DNA of 64,000 nt from Natrinema caseinilyticum. Lineage in GTDB: Archaea; Halobacteriota; Halobacteria; Halobacteriales; Natrialbaceae. A model generated the notes under the pieces. That model made no database searches. It was not told where the DNA came from and was given only the letters and a program-made list of their open reading frames with translations. Each line of letters opens with the position of its first letter. Position 1 is the first letter of the stretch. The translations under genes and the position numbers were made by a program. Shown one piece after another: positions 36,634-45,691 of the stretch. Where the stretch lies: NCBI RefSeq assembly GCF_024227435.1, contig NZ_CP100445.1, forward strand, positions 1,671,369-1,735,368, read 5' to 3'.

Positions 36634-37101
36634 ATGCGAGTCGCAGTCGCCGGCACGTTTGGGCCGCTTCACGACGGACATCGGGCGCTGTTCGAACACG
36701 CACTTCGATTCGGCGACGACGGCGTCGTCGTGGCGCTGACGAGTGACGAGCTGGCGGTCGAGACGCGCCACGAGCCCCGTCCGATTCCCACGTTCGGCGA
36801 ACGAACGCGATCCGTGGCCGACGCGATAGCAGAGATCGACGAGTGGAATCGGGAGATCGAAATCCGGGAACTCGAGACCGAACGCGGGATCGCGACCGAC
36901 GATCCGTCGATCGACGCGCTCGTCGTCTCCCCCGAGACGGCCCCGGAACTCGAGGAGATCAACGACGAGCGGCGCGAACGCGGGCTGGACCCGCTGTCCG
37001 GAATCGTCGCACCCTACGTCCTCGACGACGACGGCGAGCGTATTTCATCGACGCGAATCGTCAGGGGGGAGATCGACGAACACGGGCACGTTCTCGAGTA
37101 A
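36634..37101 (+). CDS. coaD: Phosphopantetheine adenylyltransferase (archaeal type)
   Basis: The 155-residue nucleotidyltransferase starts RVAVAGTFGPLHDGHRALFEHAL, with the HxGH motif (HDGH), and has VVALTSDEL, VVSPETAPELEEINDERRERGLDP and the ISSTRIVRGEID motif near the C-terminus. It transfers AMP to 4'-phosphopantetheine to make dephospho-CoA, a step of CoA synthesis. Length and motifs fit archaeal PPAT rather than bacterial CoaD. It is monocistronic. Confidence 0.95.
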   Translation: MRVAVAGTFGPLHDGHRALFEHALRFGDDGVVVALTSDELAVETRHEPRPIPTFGERTRSVADAIAEIDEWNREIEIRELETERGIATDDPSIDALVVSPETAPELEEINDERRERGLDPLSGIVAPYVLDDDGERISSTRIVRGEIDEHGHVLE

Positions 37102-37221
37102 CTCGAGTCTGGCGAGTCCGGACCGTCGCTCGGGACCTCGAGTTCCGGCCGCTCGAAGCCGGGTGCGTGCGATCCGTCGACGACAAAATAGTAATGGACG
37201 ACGAGACAGTCAGTGTACCTG

Positions 37222-37632
37222 ATGAACGGTGACCGACGACCGCTGTTGTACGTGCTGCTCGGTAGTGCGCTGCTCGTGACGCTGGTGCTTCATATCGTAT
37301 TCGTTCCGCGATATCTCCCCGGCGACGTGTTGTTGACCGTGCTGACGCTCGGTGCCGGCTGGATAACGTACACGCTCGTGTTCTACGCGCTCGGTCGGGC
37401 GGGAGCCGAACACGACCGCGAGGAGTTCCCCAGCATGCGGTTCGCCGATATCGGTATCGCGCTCCTTCTCGTCTCGTTGTTGATCATGCTGGCCTTCGAC
37501 GCGATCGGGATTCCCCTCGAGGGAATCGTCGGAATCTACGCCCTGCCTGCGATCGGAGTCTACGCCGGGCTCGCGCTCCTCGGCTGGTCGATCGGCCGCC
37601 GGACCGAGGCGATCAACGAGATCGCCGGATGA
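37222..37632 (+). CDS. Four-helix membrane protein of unknown function
   Basis: The product is 136 residues from ATG 37222 (GTG 37213 is possible). Four hydrophobic segments: LLYVLLGSALLVTLVLHIVFV, VLLTVLTLGAGWITYTLVFYAL, IGIALLLVSLLIMLAFDAIGI and IYALPAIGVYAGLALLGWSIG. The short acidic loop AEHDREEFPSM separates pairs. No family was recognised. It is convergent with the Usp gene at 37699. Confidence 0.75.
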   Translation: MNGDRRPLLYVLLGSALLVTLVLHIVFVPRYLPGDVLLTVLTLGAGWITYTLVFYALGRAGAEHDREEFPSMRFADIGIALLLVSLLIMLAFDAIGIPLEGIVGIYALPAIGVYAGLALLGWSIGRRTEAINEIAG

Positions 37633-37698
37633 CGATGGGGATCGACGTCCCCGCAGAACGACGATCGGTACCGGACGGGAGCCCCGCCGAAACGACGC

Positions 37699-38142
37699 TC
37701 ACTCCGTCTGCGGTCCCGAGTTCGCGACGAAGACCGGTATATCGCCGAATCGAATGACGTGATCGGTGACGCTTCCCAGCGCCATCCGGTGGACGCCGCC
37801 GCGACCGCGGGTTCCCATGACGACGAGGTCGGCATCGATATCCCGGGCGTACTCGAGGAGTTCGCTCTCGGGCGGGCCCTCGAGTACGACGCCGGTAACG
37901 TCGAGGTCGGCGGCGGCGGCCCGATCGACGACCGCGTCGACGTGTTCCCGGGCACGACCGCGCATCGCGTCTTCGGCGCTCGCGGCGTCACCCGGGAGTC
38001 GGAGATCCCCCAGCGGGCCGGTGTCGGCGACGCACGCGACGTGAACCGCCGCATCGTGGACGGCCGCGAGTTCGAGGCCGGTCTCGGCGGCGGCCTCGGC
38101 GTGGTCGCTGCCGTCGGTCGGAATCAGGATGGTATCGAACAT
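37699..38142 (-). CDS. Universal stress protein (UspA family)
   Basis: The 147-residue product from ATG 38142 starts MFDTILIPTDGSDHAEAAAETGLELAAVHDAAVHVACV and has the full nucleotide-binding signature VVMGTRGRGGVHRMALGSVTDHVIRFGDIPVFVAN (G-2x-G-9x-G-S). It is therefore an ATP-binding type Usp. The frame upstream of 38142 is open but codes for an Arg-rich shadow of the ZIP transporter gene. It lies between a membrane protein and the ZIP gene. Confidence 0.93.
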   Translation of the reverse strand: MFDTILIPTDGSDHAEAAAETGLELAAVHDAAVHVACVADTGPLGDLRLPGDAASAEDAMRGRAREHVDAVVDRAAAADLDVTGVVLEGPPESELLEYARDIDADLVVMGTRGRGGVHRMALGSVTDHVIRFGDIPVFVANSGPQTE

Positions 38143-38228
38143 TTCCCGGAACGTACGGCGAGACCCGTGAAATGACTGGCGAAAGGACAGGTCGCGGTGC
38201 GCCCCGGTCCCGGCATCTCGGTCGGTGC

Positions 38229-39026
38229 TCAGACGAACGCCAGCGGCACCATGACGAGGATTCCGACGACGACGCCGGCCGCGAGTTCGGGCTTGCCACC
38301 TCGGGGCAACTCCGCGCCGATATCGAGCGCTTCGGGGACGAACTCGGTGAGAACGAGGTAGATCATCGCGCCGGCGGCGAAGCCGAAGCCGTAGGGGAGA
38401 AACTCGCGCGCGTACCGGACGAACCCGAACGCGAGGACGGCGCCGATCGGCTGGGGAAGGCTCGAGAAGACGGCCCACCAGACCATCTTCCACTCGGAGA
38501 CGCCCATCGACTTCAGCGGGATCGAGATCGCGGTTCCCTCGGGGATATTGTGGATCGAGATCGCGATCGTCATAAAGATCGCCAGCAACGGGACGGTAAA
38601 GCCGAGGAGTTCGGCTCCGCCTTCGAGCCCGAGATCGGCAAAGGAGACGCCGATAGCGACTCCTTCCGGGAAACTGTGAACGGTCAGGATGCCGAGGATG
38701 AGAATCAGTTTCTTGAAATCGGCTTCCTCGTACTCCCGTGGATCGACATCGGCGTCCATCAGGACGTCGTGAGCCACGACGACGAGCGCGACCCCGGCGG
38801 CGATGCCGATCGCGATCTCGAGGGGCGTTCCCTCGGCCAGCCCCTCCTCGACGAGGCCGAAGGTCGACGCCGAGAGCATGATGCCCGACGAGAGCCCCCA
38901 GAGGACGACGTTCCGACGGTCGCTGATCCCCTCGAAGAAGAAAAACGGTATCGCGCCGAGTCCAGTCGCGAGGGCTGTGATCAGCCCGGCGACGAACACC
39001 AGTGTGAGATTCTCGAGGAGCGCCAT
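38229..39026 (-). CDS. ZIP family metal transporter
   Basis: The 265-residue product from ATG 39026 has eight hydrophobic segments and the two ZIP metal motifs: VHSFPEGVAIGVSFADLG (HSFPEG, helix IV) and SIHNIPEGTAISIPLKSMG (HNIPEG, helix V). It imports divalent metals such as zinc or iron; specificity is not clear. An acidic loop VLMDADVDPREYEEADFKK follows helix III. A TATA box 24-30 bp upstream supports the start and suggests a leaderless message. Confidence 0.93.
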   Translation of the reverse strand: MALLENLTLVFVAGLITALATGLGAIPFFFFEGISDRRNVVLWGLSSGIMLSASTFGLVEEGLAEGTPLEIAIGIAAGVALVVVAHDVLMDADVDPREYEEADFKKLILILGILTVHSFPEGVAIGVSFADLGLEGGAELLGFTVPLLAIFMTIAISIHNIPEGTAISIPLKSMGVSEWKMVWWAVFSSLPQPIGAVLAFGFVRYAREFLPYGFGFAAGAMIYLVLTEFVPEALDIGAELPRGGKPELAAGVVVGILVMVPLAFV

Positions 39027-39049
39027 CGACTGTCGTATCGGCCTCGGGA

Positions 39050-39056
39050 TATAAAT
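39050..39056 (-). promoter_or_regulatory. TATA box of the ZIP transporter gene
   Basis: On the minus strand ATTTATA lies 24-30 bp before ATG 39026, ideal for a leaderless start. It rules out the upstream in-frame start at 39146. Confidence 0.55.
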
Positions 39057-39199
39057 CGACGGCGAAGGCGGCCTTCGGGCCACGTTTTCGCGATGACACC
39101 CTGCGTATGACGGGAGAGGCGCTCGCAACGCGGTCGACCGTCCCATCGTCAGTTCGATCGACCGATACCATCAACAGCCGTCCGTCGGTTAGGTAGCGT

Positions 39200-40840
39200 A
39201 TGCCACTGTGGAGATCACGCCGCACCCGCCACTATTTCGTCCTCGTGGTCGTGACGACCGTCGGCGCGACGTTGCTGTACAATTACGGGATGGCAACGTG
39301 GGAGAACGACCCACAGCCGCTTTTCCGGTCGCTGGGCATCGTCTTTCAATCGTTCACGACGACCGGCTACGGCGAGGATGCGGGATGGGCGACGCCGCAG
39401 ATGTACGTGCTGACGATCGGCCTGCAACTGATGGGGATCGGCCTGATCCTCACCGCGGCGGACGTCTTCGCCGTTCCGTGGCTCCGGAACACGCTGGCGA
39501 TCACCCCCCCGACGGCGGCCACGGAACTCGAGGATCACGTCGTCATCTGCGAGTACACGCCTCGCGGTGAGGCGTTCATCGAGGAACTCGAGTCCCGCGG
39601 GCGGGAGTACGTCGTCGTCGAACCGGACGAGGAGACGGCGACCGCCCTCCACGAGGCCGAGTACAGGGTGATCCACGGCGATCCGGAGTCGACGGCGGTC
39701 CTCGAGAACGCCGGGATCGAGCGGGCGACGGCGGTCGTGGCCGATTCGGCCGACGATACGAACGCGAGCATCGTCCTCTCCGCCCGGGAGGCGAATCCGG
39801 ACGTGCGGATCGTGACGCTGGTCGAGGACCAGCGCCTCGGTGAGTATCACAGAATCGCGGGCGCGGACGAGGTGCTGTCACCGCGTCAGTTGCTCGGCGA
39901 GAGTCTCGCACACCGCGTGCCGACGGCGGTGACGACGGCAGTCGAAGACGGGGTCGAGATCGGCGACGACCTGGAACTGGTCGAGCTCTCGATCGCCGAG
40001 GGAAGCGACCTCGCCGGCCGGACGGCGGGCGAGATCCGGCTCCGGGAGAAGTACGGCGTGGACGGCATCGGGGTGTGGTTCGACGGATCGTTCGAGAGCC
40101 CGATCCCGGGAGACCGGGAGATCGACGTCGGGACGCGCCTTCTCGTCGCGGGGGAACCGGAGCGGATCGATGCGTTACGCGCGAAAGCGTTGTCGACGGT
40201 CCACCCCTTCGCCGCCCAGCACGTGGTGATCGCCGGGTACGGCGAGTCGGGTGCGGCGGCCGGTGACGCGCTCGCGGCGACGAATTCTCGAGTGACCGTT
40301 CTCGACACCGTCGACAAAGACGGCGTCAACGTGGTCGGGGACGCTCGCGATCCGGCGGCCATCCGCGAGGCCGGGGTCGACGACGCGTCCGCGGTGATCG
40401 TCACCCTCGACGACGACACGACTGCGATCTTCACGACGCTCGTCGTCCGGGACCTGAATCCGTCGGTCGACATCATCGTCCGCGCGAACGACGCCGAGAG
40501 CGTTCAGAAACTCTACCGGGCGGGTGCGGACTACATCCAGTCGCTCGCGACGGTCAGCGGCCGGATGCTCGCCTCGACCGTCTTCGAAGACGCGGAGGTG
40601 CTGGCTGTCGACCGGCAGATCGAGGTCGTGAAGCTTCCCGTCGGTCGACTCGCCGGGCGAACGGTCGTCGACGCGGACGTCCGCTCGAGAACGGGCTGTA
40701 CGGTCCTCGCCGTCGCCAGAGGAGACGAGACGGTCACCGAATTCGATCCGACGTCGTTCGTCCTCGAGGCGGACGACGAGGTCGTCCTCGCCGGCACCGA
40801 CGAGAGCGTACAATCGTTCGAGGCGCAATTTCTGGCGTGA
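39200..40840 (+). CDS. RCK-regulated potassium channel / TrkA-N protein
   Basis: The 546-residue protein has a pore module (about 12-93) with two membrane helices and a selectivity filter FTTTGYGED (T53-E59), the K+ channel signature. Two RCK repeats follow: TrkA_N at about 112-225 (DHVVICEYTPRGEAFIEEL) plus TrkA_C at about 240-320, and a second TrkA_N at about 343-455 (QHVVIAGYGESGAAAGDAL) plus TrkA_C at about 465-545. The layout resembles MthK with tandem RCK domains in one chain. It gates K+ flux in response to nucleotides or ions, important for salt-in osmoadaptation. The first RCK lacks the full GxGxxG (CEYTPRG), the second has GYGESG. Confidence 0.93.
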   Translation: MPLWRSRRTRHYFVLVVVTTVGATLLYNYGMATWENDPQPLFRSLGIVFQSFTTTGYGEDAGWATPQMYVLTIGLQLMGIGLILTAADVFAVPWLRNTLAITPPTAATELEDHVVICEYTPRGEAFIEELESRGREYVVVEPDEETATALHEAEYRVIHGDPESTAVLENAGIERATAVVADSADDTNASIVLSAREANPDVRIVTLVEDQRLGEYHRIAGADEVLSPRQLLGESLAHRVPTAVTTAVEDGVEIGDDLELVELSIAEGSDLAGRTAGEIRLREKYGVDGIGVWFDGSFESPIPGDREIDVGTRLLVAGEPERIDALRAKALSTVHPFAAQHVVIAGYGESGAAAGDALAATNSRVTVLDTVDKDGVNVVGDARDPAAIREAGVDDASAVIVTLDDDTTAIFTTLVVRDLNPSVDIIVRANDAESVQKLYRAGADYIQSLATVSGRMLASTVFEDAEVLAVDRQIEVVKLPVGRLAGRTVVDADVRSRTGCTVLAVARGDETVTEFDPTSFVLEADDEVVLAGTDESVQSFEAQFLA

Positions 40841-40890
40841 GACGAAGGGGCAGAGTCCCCGGCGCTCGACTCGCCGAGCGTTTCGAGAAC

Positions 40891-42144
40891 CTACGACAGC
40901 AAGCCGCCGAGGTCGAGGCCGAACTGCTGTTTCGCGAACCGGGCGAGCAGGGGCCCGTCCTCGAGGTCGAGCAACCGGGCGATGGCCAGTGGCTTCCCGT
41001 TGTTCGCGTCGGCGAGCGTTTCGTCGTCGAGACGTTGCAGATCCCGCATGAGCCTGTCGTAGCGGTCGTTAGGGGCGAGATAGAGCAGTTGCGTCATCAG
41101 CAGTCGGGTTTTCGCGCTCGGCGCGACGTCGCGGTGCCAGAGCGTCTCGTAGACCGCGAGATTCTCGGCAGTCGGCTCGAGGTTCCCGTGTTTGAGACAG
41201 CTGTCGGCGGCGGCCGCGGCCACGCGACCGGACTGCATACACTTGTTAATTCCTTCGCCCCAGAGCGGATCGACGGTCGGGACCGTGTCGCCGATGGCCA
41301 TGAACCGGTCGGTGTGGAGTTTCCCGGGTGCCTGGATGTGGGCCGACCCGCGGTGTTGTTTGCCCTCGATTCGCTCGGCGTCCCGGAACCGCGGGTCGGT
41401 CTCGAGCCAGTGGGACAGATAATCGTCGATGCTGAAGTCGTCCCGGCTGTACTGGGCGTGACTGTCGTTCTGAATGTAACAGAGGCCGACCTTTGCGGTG
41501 TCTTCGCCCGTGTGGAAGATCCAGGAGTACCCCCCGGGCGCGATGTCGTGGTCCAGACGCAGCATCATCGCGTCGCGCAAATCCGCGAATCCCGGTCGAT
41601 CGATATCGATTCCTTCGAACTCGTACTCGATGCCGATCGCGTGGTTCTCGCGTTTGAGGTCGACCACGCCGAGTTTCTTCGCGAGGGGAGCGGCCGGTCC
41701 CGTCGCATCGACGACGATGTCGCCGTAGACTTCCTCGTCACCGTTGTAAGTGACGCCGACGATCTCGCCACCGTCCATGATCGGGGCCGTGACGCGGGCG
41801 TCGAACCGATACTCTGCGCCGTCGTCACGGCCGTCTCGCACGAGATAGCGCTTGAAGTCGGCGAACTCGAGTACCGCGCCGGGTTGCTCGCGAACGTAGT
41901 GTTCCATCGGCGACTCGAGGACGACGCTGTCCGTGTACTGCATCACGACGTCGTCCGGAATGCCGAAAGACGCCATCATGGAGGGGAAAGTTCCCGCGGT
42001 AGACTTGTTACTCTGGCGAGGGAACTCGTCCTCCGCTTCGGTCTCGAGGACGACGACGTCGTACCCTCTGGCGGCGAGATCGCGGGCACACTGCGCACCG
42101 GCGGGACCGGCACCGGCGATGACTACGTCGTAGCAGTCGTTCAT
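40891..42144 (-). CDS. Digeranylgeranylglycerophospholipid reductase-like flavoprotein
   Basis: The 417-residue product from ATG 42144 starts with an FAD-binding motif (YDVVIAGAGPAGAQCARDLA, GxGxxG), then VVVLETEAEDEFPRQSNKS, VVDATGPAAPLAKKLG and the second FAD motif MAIGDTVPTVDPLWGEGI. It belongs to the geranylgeranyl reductase family, which saturates isoprenoid chains of archaeal membrane lipids (or of chlorophyll/quinone precursors in other lineages). The C-terminal about 110 residues hold the lipid-side domain. An upstream extension to 42324 was rejected as low quality. Alone on its strand. Confidence 0.92.
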   Translation of the reverse strand: MNDCYDVVIAGAGPAGAQCARDLAARGYDVVVLETEAEDEFPRQSNKSTAGTFPSMMASFGIPDDVVMQYTDSVVLESPMEHYVREQPGAVLEFADFKRYLVRDGRDDGAEYRFDARVTAPIMDGGEIVGVTYNGDEEVYGDIVVDATGPAAPLAKKLGVVDLKRENHAIGIEYEFEGIDIDRPGFADLRDAMMLRLDHDIAPGGYSWIFHTGEDTAKVGLCYIQNDSHAQYSRDDFSIDDYLSHWLETDPRFRDAERIEGKQHRGSAHIQAPGKLHTDRFMAIGDTVPTVDPLWGEGINKCMQSGRVAAAAADSCLKHGNLEPTAENLAVYETLWHRDVAPSAKTRLLMTQLLYLAPNDRYDRLMRDLQRLDDETLADANNGKPLAIARLLDLEDGPLLARFAKQQFGLDLGGLLS

Positions 42145-42415
42145 GTAACCGTGACTGTGGTGGACCGTAATTAGTCTGTCCTGTTCGGTCGATCGTACGT
42201 GATCGAGTCCCTTCAGTGTCTCTCCAGCGCGAACGAGCCACGTTCCCGCTGCAAGCGGTGGCCGCCGGCGACGTGCTGTCGAACGTAACCGAACGACGCT
42301 CCTGAAACCCTCACCACCTGACAAAACATGCCTGTTAGTTCATCGCGCGTATGCAGCACGGACTGCATCGAAATCCCCTCCTCAGCAAGCAGACGTTCTC
42401 ACTAACTGGCTTCGT

Positions 42416-42902
42416 GAATCGCCTCGGGGTCACGCCCCGAGGCTTCCTGCTTCTATGACGCGCTTTGCAGACACCGACGTGGTGTCCGTAGGGAGCGCAG
42501 TCTCCACGGGCGTTGATTCGGGCCATCCCAGCCCTAACTCCTGAAAACCACTCTGCAAGACGTTCAACGATGCGTTTGCATCACGGTCACACTCAAACCC
42601 ACAACTCGGACAGGAGTGTTCCCTGACCCAGATTGGTTTCACCGTCTCCACACCACATTGAACGCACTCTTTCGTCGTGCCTCGTGCTTCAACCTGAACG
42701 ACACGCGTGCCGTACAGGTCGCCCTTGTATTCGAGCAACGTGAATGTGATAGTCCAGTCGTTCCGCTACTGCTTGTGTCGGGCAATCGTGGTAACGGTGA
42801 CTGTATTCCATCGCTGCCTACTGGTTAAGAGTGTGTTGACTTACTGGCTTGTTACACGGAGTGTCTGATTCAACCCCGAAGTCAAGCCTCGGGGCATTCT
42901 CC
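42416..42902 (-). mobile_element. Deletion derivative of an IS200/IS605-type element
   Basis: One end carries the hairpin CCTCGGGGTCACGCCCCGAGG at about 42421-42441. The other end has TCAACCCCGAAGTCAAGCCT followed by CGGGGCATTCTCC at about 42870-42893, a subterminal palindrome of the same type. Between them lies only a gutted tnpB (see separate entry); tnpA is absent. The hairpin overlaps the tnpB 3' end, the position where a guide RNA scaffold is encoded in intact elements. Boundaries are estimated. Confidence 0.65.
42430..42811 (-). pseudogene. tnpB: TnpB pseudogene: N-terminus joined out of frame to C-terminus
   Basis: The C-terminal about 102 residues (42430-42738) hold the zinc ribbon EARGTTKECVQCGVETV then HSCPSCGFECDRDANASLN, whose DRDxNAS carries the last RuvC acid. 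On the minus strand at 42811 the typical start MEYSHRYHDCPTQAVAERLD is present, but after about 25 residues it runs directly into the C-terminal part in a different frame. So most of the protein (RuvC I and II, about 280 residues) is deleted, with a frameshift at the junction. No active nuclease is possible. TnpB proteins are the RNA-guided ancestors of Cas12. Confidence 0.75.
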
Positions 42903-42926
42903 TTGCACTTCTGTAAAGTACTGATT

Positions 42927-43460
42927 CTATGCATTCACTCCTTCTTCGTTCATTCGTTCAGCGGTCTTGTAGGCGTCCCAGACACTGTAGACCCAGGTAA
43001 TGGGGAACGTGATTAGGCCAATCAGAACGAACATTAGAATCACATTGATGACCTGAACGACCATTAGCAAGATGCCCTTGGCGAGTTCGCCGTTATAGAT
43101 TTGGCCACCGCCAGTGATAACGGCTGATGCAAGAGCAGCAAGCCCAGGATTCTTTTCAACCGAGTTCGAATCCGCACTCGAATTGACAGCGACACCACAG
43201 TTCGTACAGACCGCTGCCTGTTCCGAAATCTCCTCACCACAGTTCATACAGAACTGAGTGTTCGTATTCGTTCGTGCAGGGTCATATCCCCCGCTCGTGC
43301 CATTGGTCGGTTCTGAACCCGTCTCTACTTCTACGCCAGATTCGTCTTCTGCTCCTGAATCCATCTTGACTTCCGCGTCTGCTTCAGATTCTCTGTCTGA
43401 GTCTGTGTCGTCGAACTGTTCGTCTCGATCGTCGGCTACTGCGTCGGTGGATTCTGTCAT
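42927..43460 (-). CDS. Zinc-ribbon membrane protein with acidic N-terminus
   Basis: The 177-residue protein has about 65 very acidic residues, then a zinc ribbon FCMNCGEEISEQAAVCTNCGVAV (four Cys) and two hydrophobic segments (AALASAVITGGG, then ILLMVVQVINVILMFVLIGLITFPITW) and the C-terminal WVYSVWDAYKTAERMNEEG, as in TM2-like proteins. It is translated right after the FxLYD lipoprotein gene (3-nt gap), so the two are an operon. Codon use is less GC-rich than the host core. The role is unknown; zinc ribbon plus TM2 suggests a membrane sensor or scaffold (inference). Confidence 0.85.
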   Translation of the reverse strand: MTESTDAVADDRDEQFDDTDSDRESEADAEVKMDSGAEDESGVEVETGSEPTNGTSGGYDPARTNTNTQFCMNCGEEISEQAAVCTNCGVAVNSSADSNSVEKNPGLAALASAVITGGGQIYNGELAKGILLMVVQVINVILMFVLIGLITFPITWVYSVWDAYKTAERMNEEGVNA

Positions 43461-43463
43461 TGA

Positions 43464-43913
43464 TCAGAATGGGGAAGTGCTCGTTTCGAGTTCGTATTCC
43501 GCGAACTCGTTCGGCTCGAGTGTGGTCATGATTTCGAAGCGAAGCGTCTCTCCGTTTGCAACATCCGTGAAGTTAGTGAACGCGTCGTCAACGCGAGTAC
43601 CATCCTCGTCACGGAATCGTGCCCGAATCTCGACGTAGGACTGCTCTTCGCCCGTATTGTTCTGGATTTCGCCGTGGATTTCGACGTAGCTGCCGATATC
43701 GGACTCGACAACGTTGTGGGTCAGAATTTCAACTCCGCTTGACCCATCTCCGCCGTCGCCGTTATCATTACCATTGCCGTTGCCACCAGTATCTTCGTTA
43801 GTATTTCTGTCACCCGACGCGGTGTCAGAATCGTCCTCACTGGATGCGCAACCAGCAAGAGCGGCGATAGTTCCAGTCGATGCAGCGATCGTGATGAATT
43901 TTCGTCGGTTCAT
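43464..43913 (-). CDS. FxLYD-domain lipoprotein
   Basis: The 149-residue protein starts MNRRKFITIAASTGTIAALAGCAS: a Tat motif plus lipobox LAGC, so it is a lipoprotein. A Asn/Gly/Asp-rich linker (GNGNGNDNGDGGDG) leads to a FxLYD-like beta-sandwich: ILTHNVVESDIGSYVEIHGEIQNNTGEEQSYVEIRARF then TTLEPNEFAEYELE. FxLYD domains are extracellular and often next to zinc-ribbon proteins. It is the first gene of a bicistron with the zinc-ribbon protein, and the pair is bracketed by IS200/IS605 remnants. Confidence 0.88.
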   Translation of the reverse strand: MNRRKFITIAASTGTIAALAGCASSEDDSDTASGDRNTNEDTGGNGNGNDNGDGGDGSSGVEILTHNVVESDIGSYVEIHGEIQNNTGEEQSYVEIRARFRDEDGTRVDDAFTNFTDVANGETLRFEIMTTLEPNEFAEYELETSTSPF

Positions 43914-44059
43914 AATTGACTCTATTCTGAACCCGGTTCAATCTCGACAGTACGTAACTAGTATATAAATTGATAGAGAGGGTTTCTGGTGGCGAGTTAC
44001 CGACCTCTAAAATTCATGATTATCATTAGTTGTTTACTCTGATTCAATGGGCTTGCTTC

Positions 44060-44480
44060 TGATATGTGGATGTGTGACATCCTCCTCGCCGCAAACGGAG
44101 AGGGATCGAAGATCCCTCAGGCAGTCAGGAATGAGTGGTCTGCGCAACGTTTGAATCACGTTGTCGCCGAAACTGGGCTCGACGATATGAAGGGCGCAGC
44201 TTGTAGACCTGGGTCGTTCAAAGGGTACGCCAATCACTCCGCTGATTCACCCGCTGACCGGACAGTCTCGGATGGGCCATGAGGTTGGTTGGTTTTCTCT
44301 ACGAGAATCGACGTCACGAGGGACGTCTGACGTCCGTGTTCGTGGACTCTCAGCCAGACGCGAGTGGTGCCGTCACACCGCCTGTATGTGGTATGTCACG
44401 ACATACTTGGGCGAGTCACCGAGTATCGGCTTCATCCACGGGGTTAAACCCCGTGGCAGGCACTGTGACCACCTGTAAAT
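44060..44480. mobile_element. Probable second IS200/IS605-type remnant
   Basis: This stretch carries palindromes typical of such element ends: ATCCTCCTCGCCGCAAACGG around 44080, and the hairpin CCACGGGGTTAAACCCCGTGG at about 44438-44458. The interior contains short frames with mixed phases (for example YENRRHEGRLTSVF) but no intact gene. No tnpB core is visible, so the call rests on hairpins and context. It lies on the other side of the FxLYD/zinc-ribbon pair from the tnpB remnant. Confidence 0.4.
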
Positions 44481-44764
44481 CTAGCAAGAATTGCGAGACG
44501 TCAACGGATTAGAGGGTGTGAGCTGTTGGATCTCGTTACACAGTATATTGTGTTTTCGCTCACGCGCCTATTTTACATCCACGTGAGCAATGAGTCAGGA
44601 TGTTCAATACAAATTGGCCAGAAATATCTTGCCGCATCTTCCGGTTTTCTCTAGATGTAACAGTGCCACAGAGCTAATCGAACAGAATGGGGCAACAGGT
44701 TCGCCAGATTGGCAGGTACGCGATCGACGACACGACGGTCGAATCCACCGCTGCCAAACGGTCA

Positions 44765-45181
44765 CTACCTCACGATCGTCACCGGGACGGGCGCCTGTCG
44801 ACCGACCCGTTCGGCCACGCTCCCCAGCAACACTCTCGAGAACCCGGTTCGGCCGTGGCTCCCGACGACGATCAGGTCGACGTCGTTGTCCGCGGCGTAG
44901 GAGACGATTTCGTCCGCGGGCTGGCCGACGGCCACCGCCGTCTCGACAGCGCAGTCGTCTTCCGCCGCGCGCTCCTCGGCGTCGGCGAGTAACTCCGTCG
45001 CCTCGTCGCGCAGTCGCTCGAGTAGCGCATCCGCTCCGAGGTGTGCGACCTCACCGTAACTGCTGTTCGTCGGGTCGACGGCGTGAAGTACCGTCAGTTC
45101 GTCGTCAGCGTGTTCCGTACACGCGAACTCGAGCGCCGCCCATCCCGGCTCCGAGTCCTCGAGGGCGACCAGCAGGTGCAT
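44765..45181 (-). CDS. Universal stress protein (UspA family)
   Basis: The 138-residue product from ATG 45181 starts MHLLVALEDSEPGWAALEFACTEHADDELTVLHAVDP and has VDLIVVGSHGRTGFSRVLLGSVAERVGRQAPVPVTIVR, the complete nucleotide-binding motif. It is the fifth Usp of the window. It stands alone after the IS-rich segment. An in-frame start 7 codons upstream is possible. Confidence 0.92.
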   Translation of the reverse strand: MHLLVALEDSEPGWAALEFACTEHADDELTVLHAVDPTNSSYGEVAHLGADALLERLRDEATELLADAEERAAEDDCAVETAVAVGQPADEIVSYAADNDVDLIVVGSHGRTGFSRVLLGSVAERVGRQAPVPVTIVR

Positions 45182-45357
45182 ACCGACCGATACGCGCACC
45201 AACTACTTGAGTGTCATCCCTTGTCACAGTCTGTGGACGGTCGGAGCGGCGCGCCGGGTGTGAAAACGCGAGCGATACCGACGGCTGGCAATCCGATCGA
45301 TTCGAGCAGAGCGATTTCTACGCGGCCGACGAGGATGCCTTCGAATCCGTCCCCGTT

Positions 45358-45507
45358 TCACTCGGAGTAGCCTTCCTGCAGGAAGGCGCCCTCCGTTTCG
45401 TACATCGAAACCAGTTCTTCGATGAGTTCCTCGTGGGATTGTCCCTCCTCACAGTGGGCGTCGAGTCGCTCCATCAGATCGTCGCTTATCTCGAGTGTAT
45501 TTGTCAT
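45358..45507 (-). CDS. DUF7557-like small protein
   Basis: The 49-residue protein MTNTLEISDDLMERLDAHCE, then EGQSHEELIEELVSMYETEG has the look of a ribbon-helix-helix antitoxin-like family (haloarchaeal DUF7557, from memory). It has a beta-strand start, an alpha helix and a second helix. It stands alone without a visible toxin gene. Such proteins may be DNA-binding or orphan antitoxins (inference). Confidence 0.65.
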   Translation of the reverse strand: MTNTLEISDDLMERLDAHCEEGQSHEELIEELVSMYETEGAFLQEGYSE

Positions 45508-45691
45508 GATAGGTGGCGCGTGGGAGCGCGTCCTACCGTCAGTGGCGAGCAACAAATAGCCCCGGGACGCGTACGCAGCCTCGAGCGACCAGTCGCCGCC
45601 GAGAGCGGGACGAGACCGATTTACCGGGGGTGCGTTCGAACCGGCACGGGACGGCCGTCGCCTTACCCGGACGGGTACCGTAGCCGCCGGT

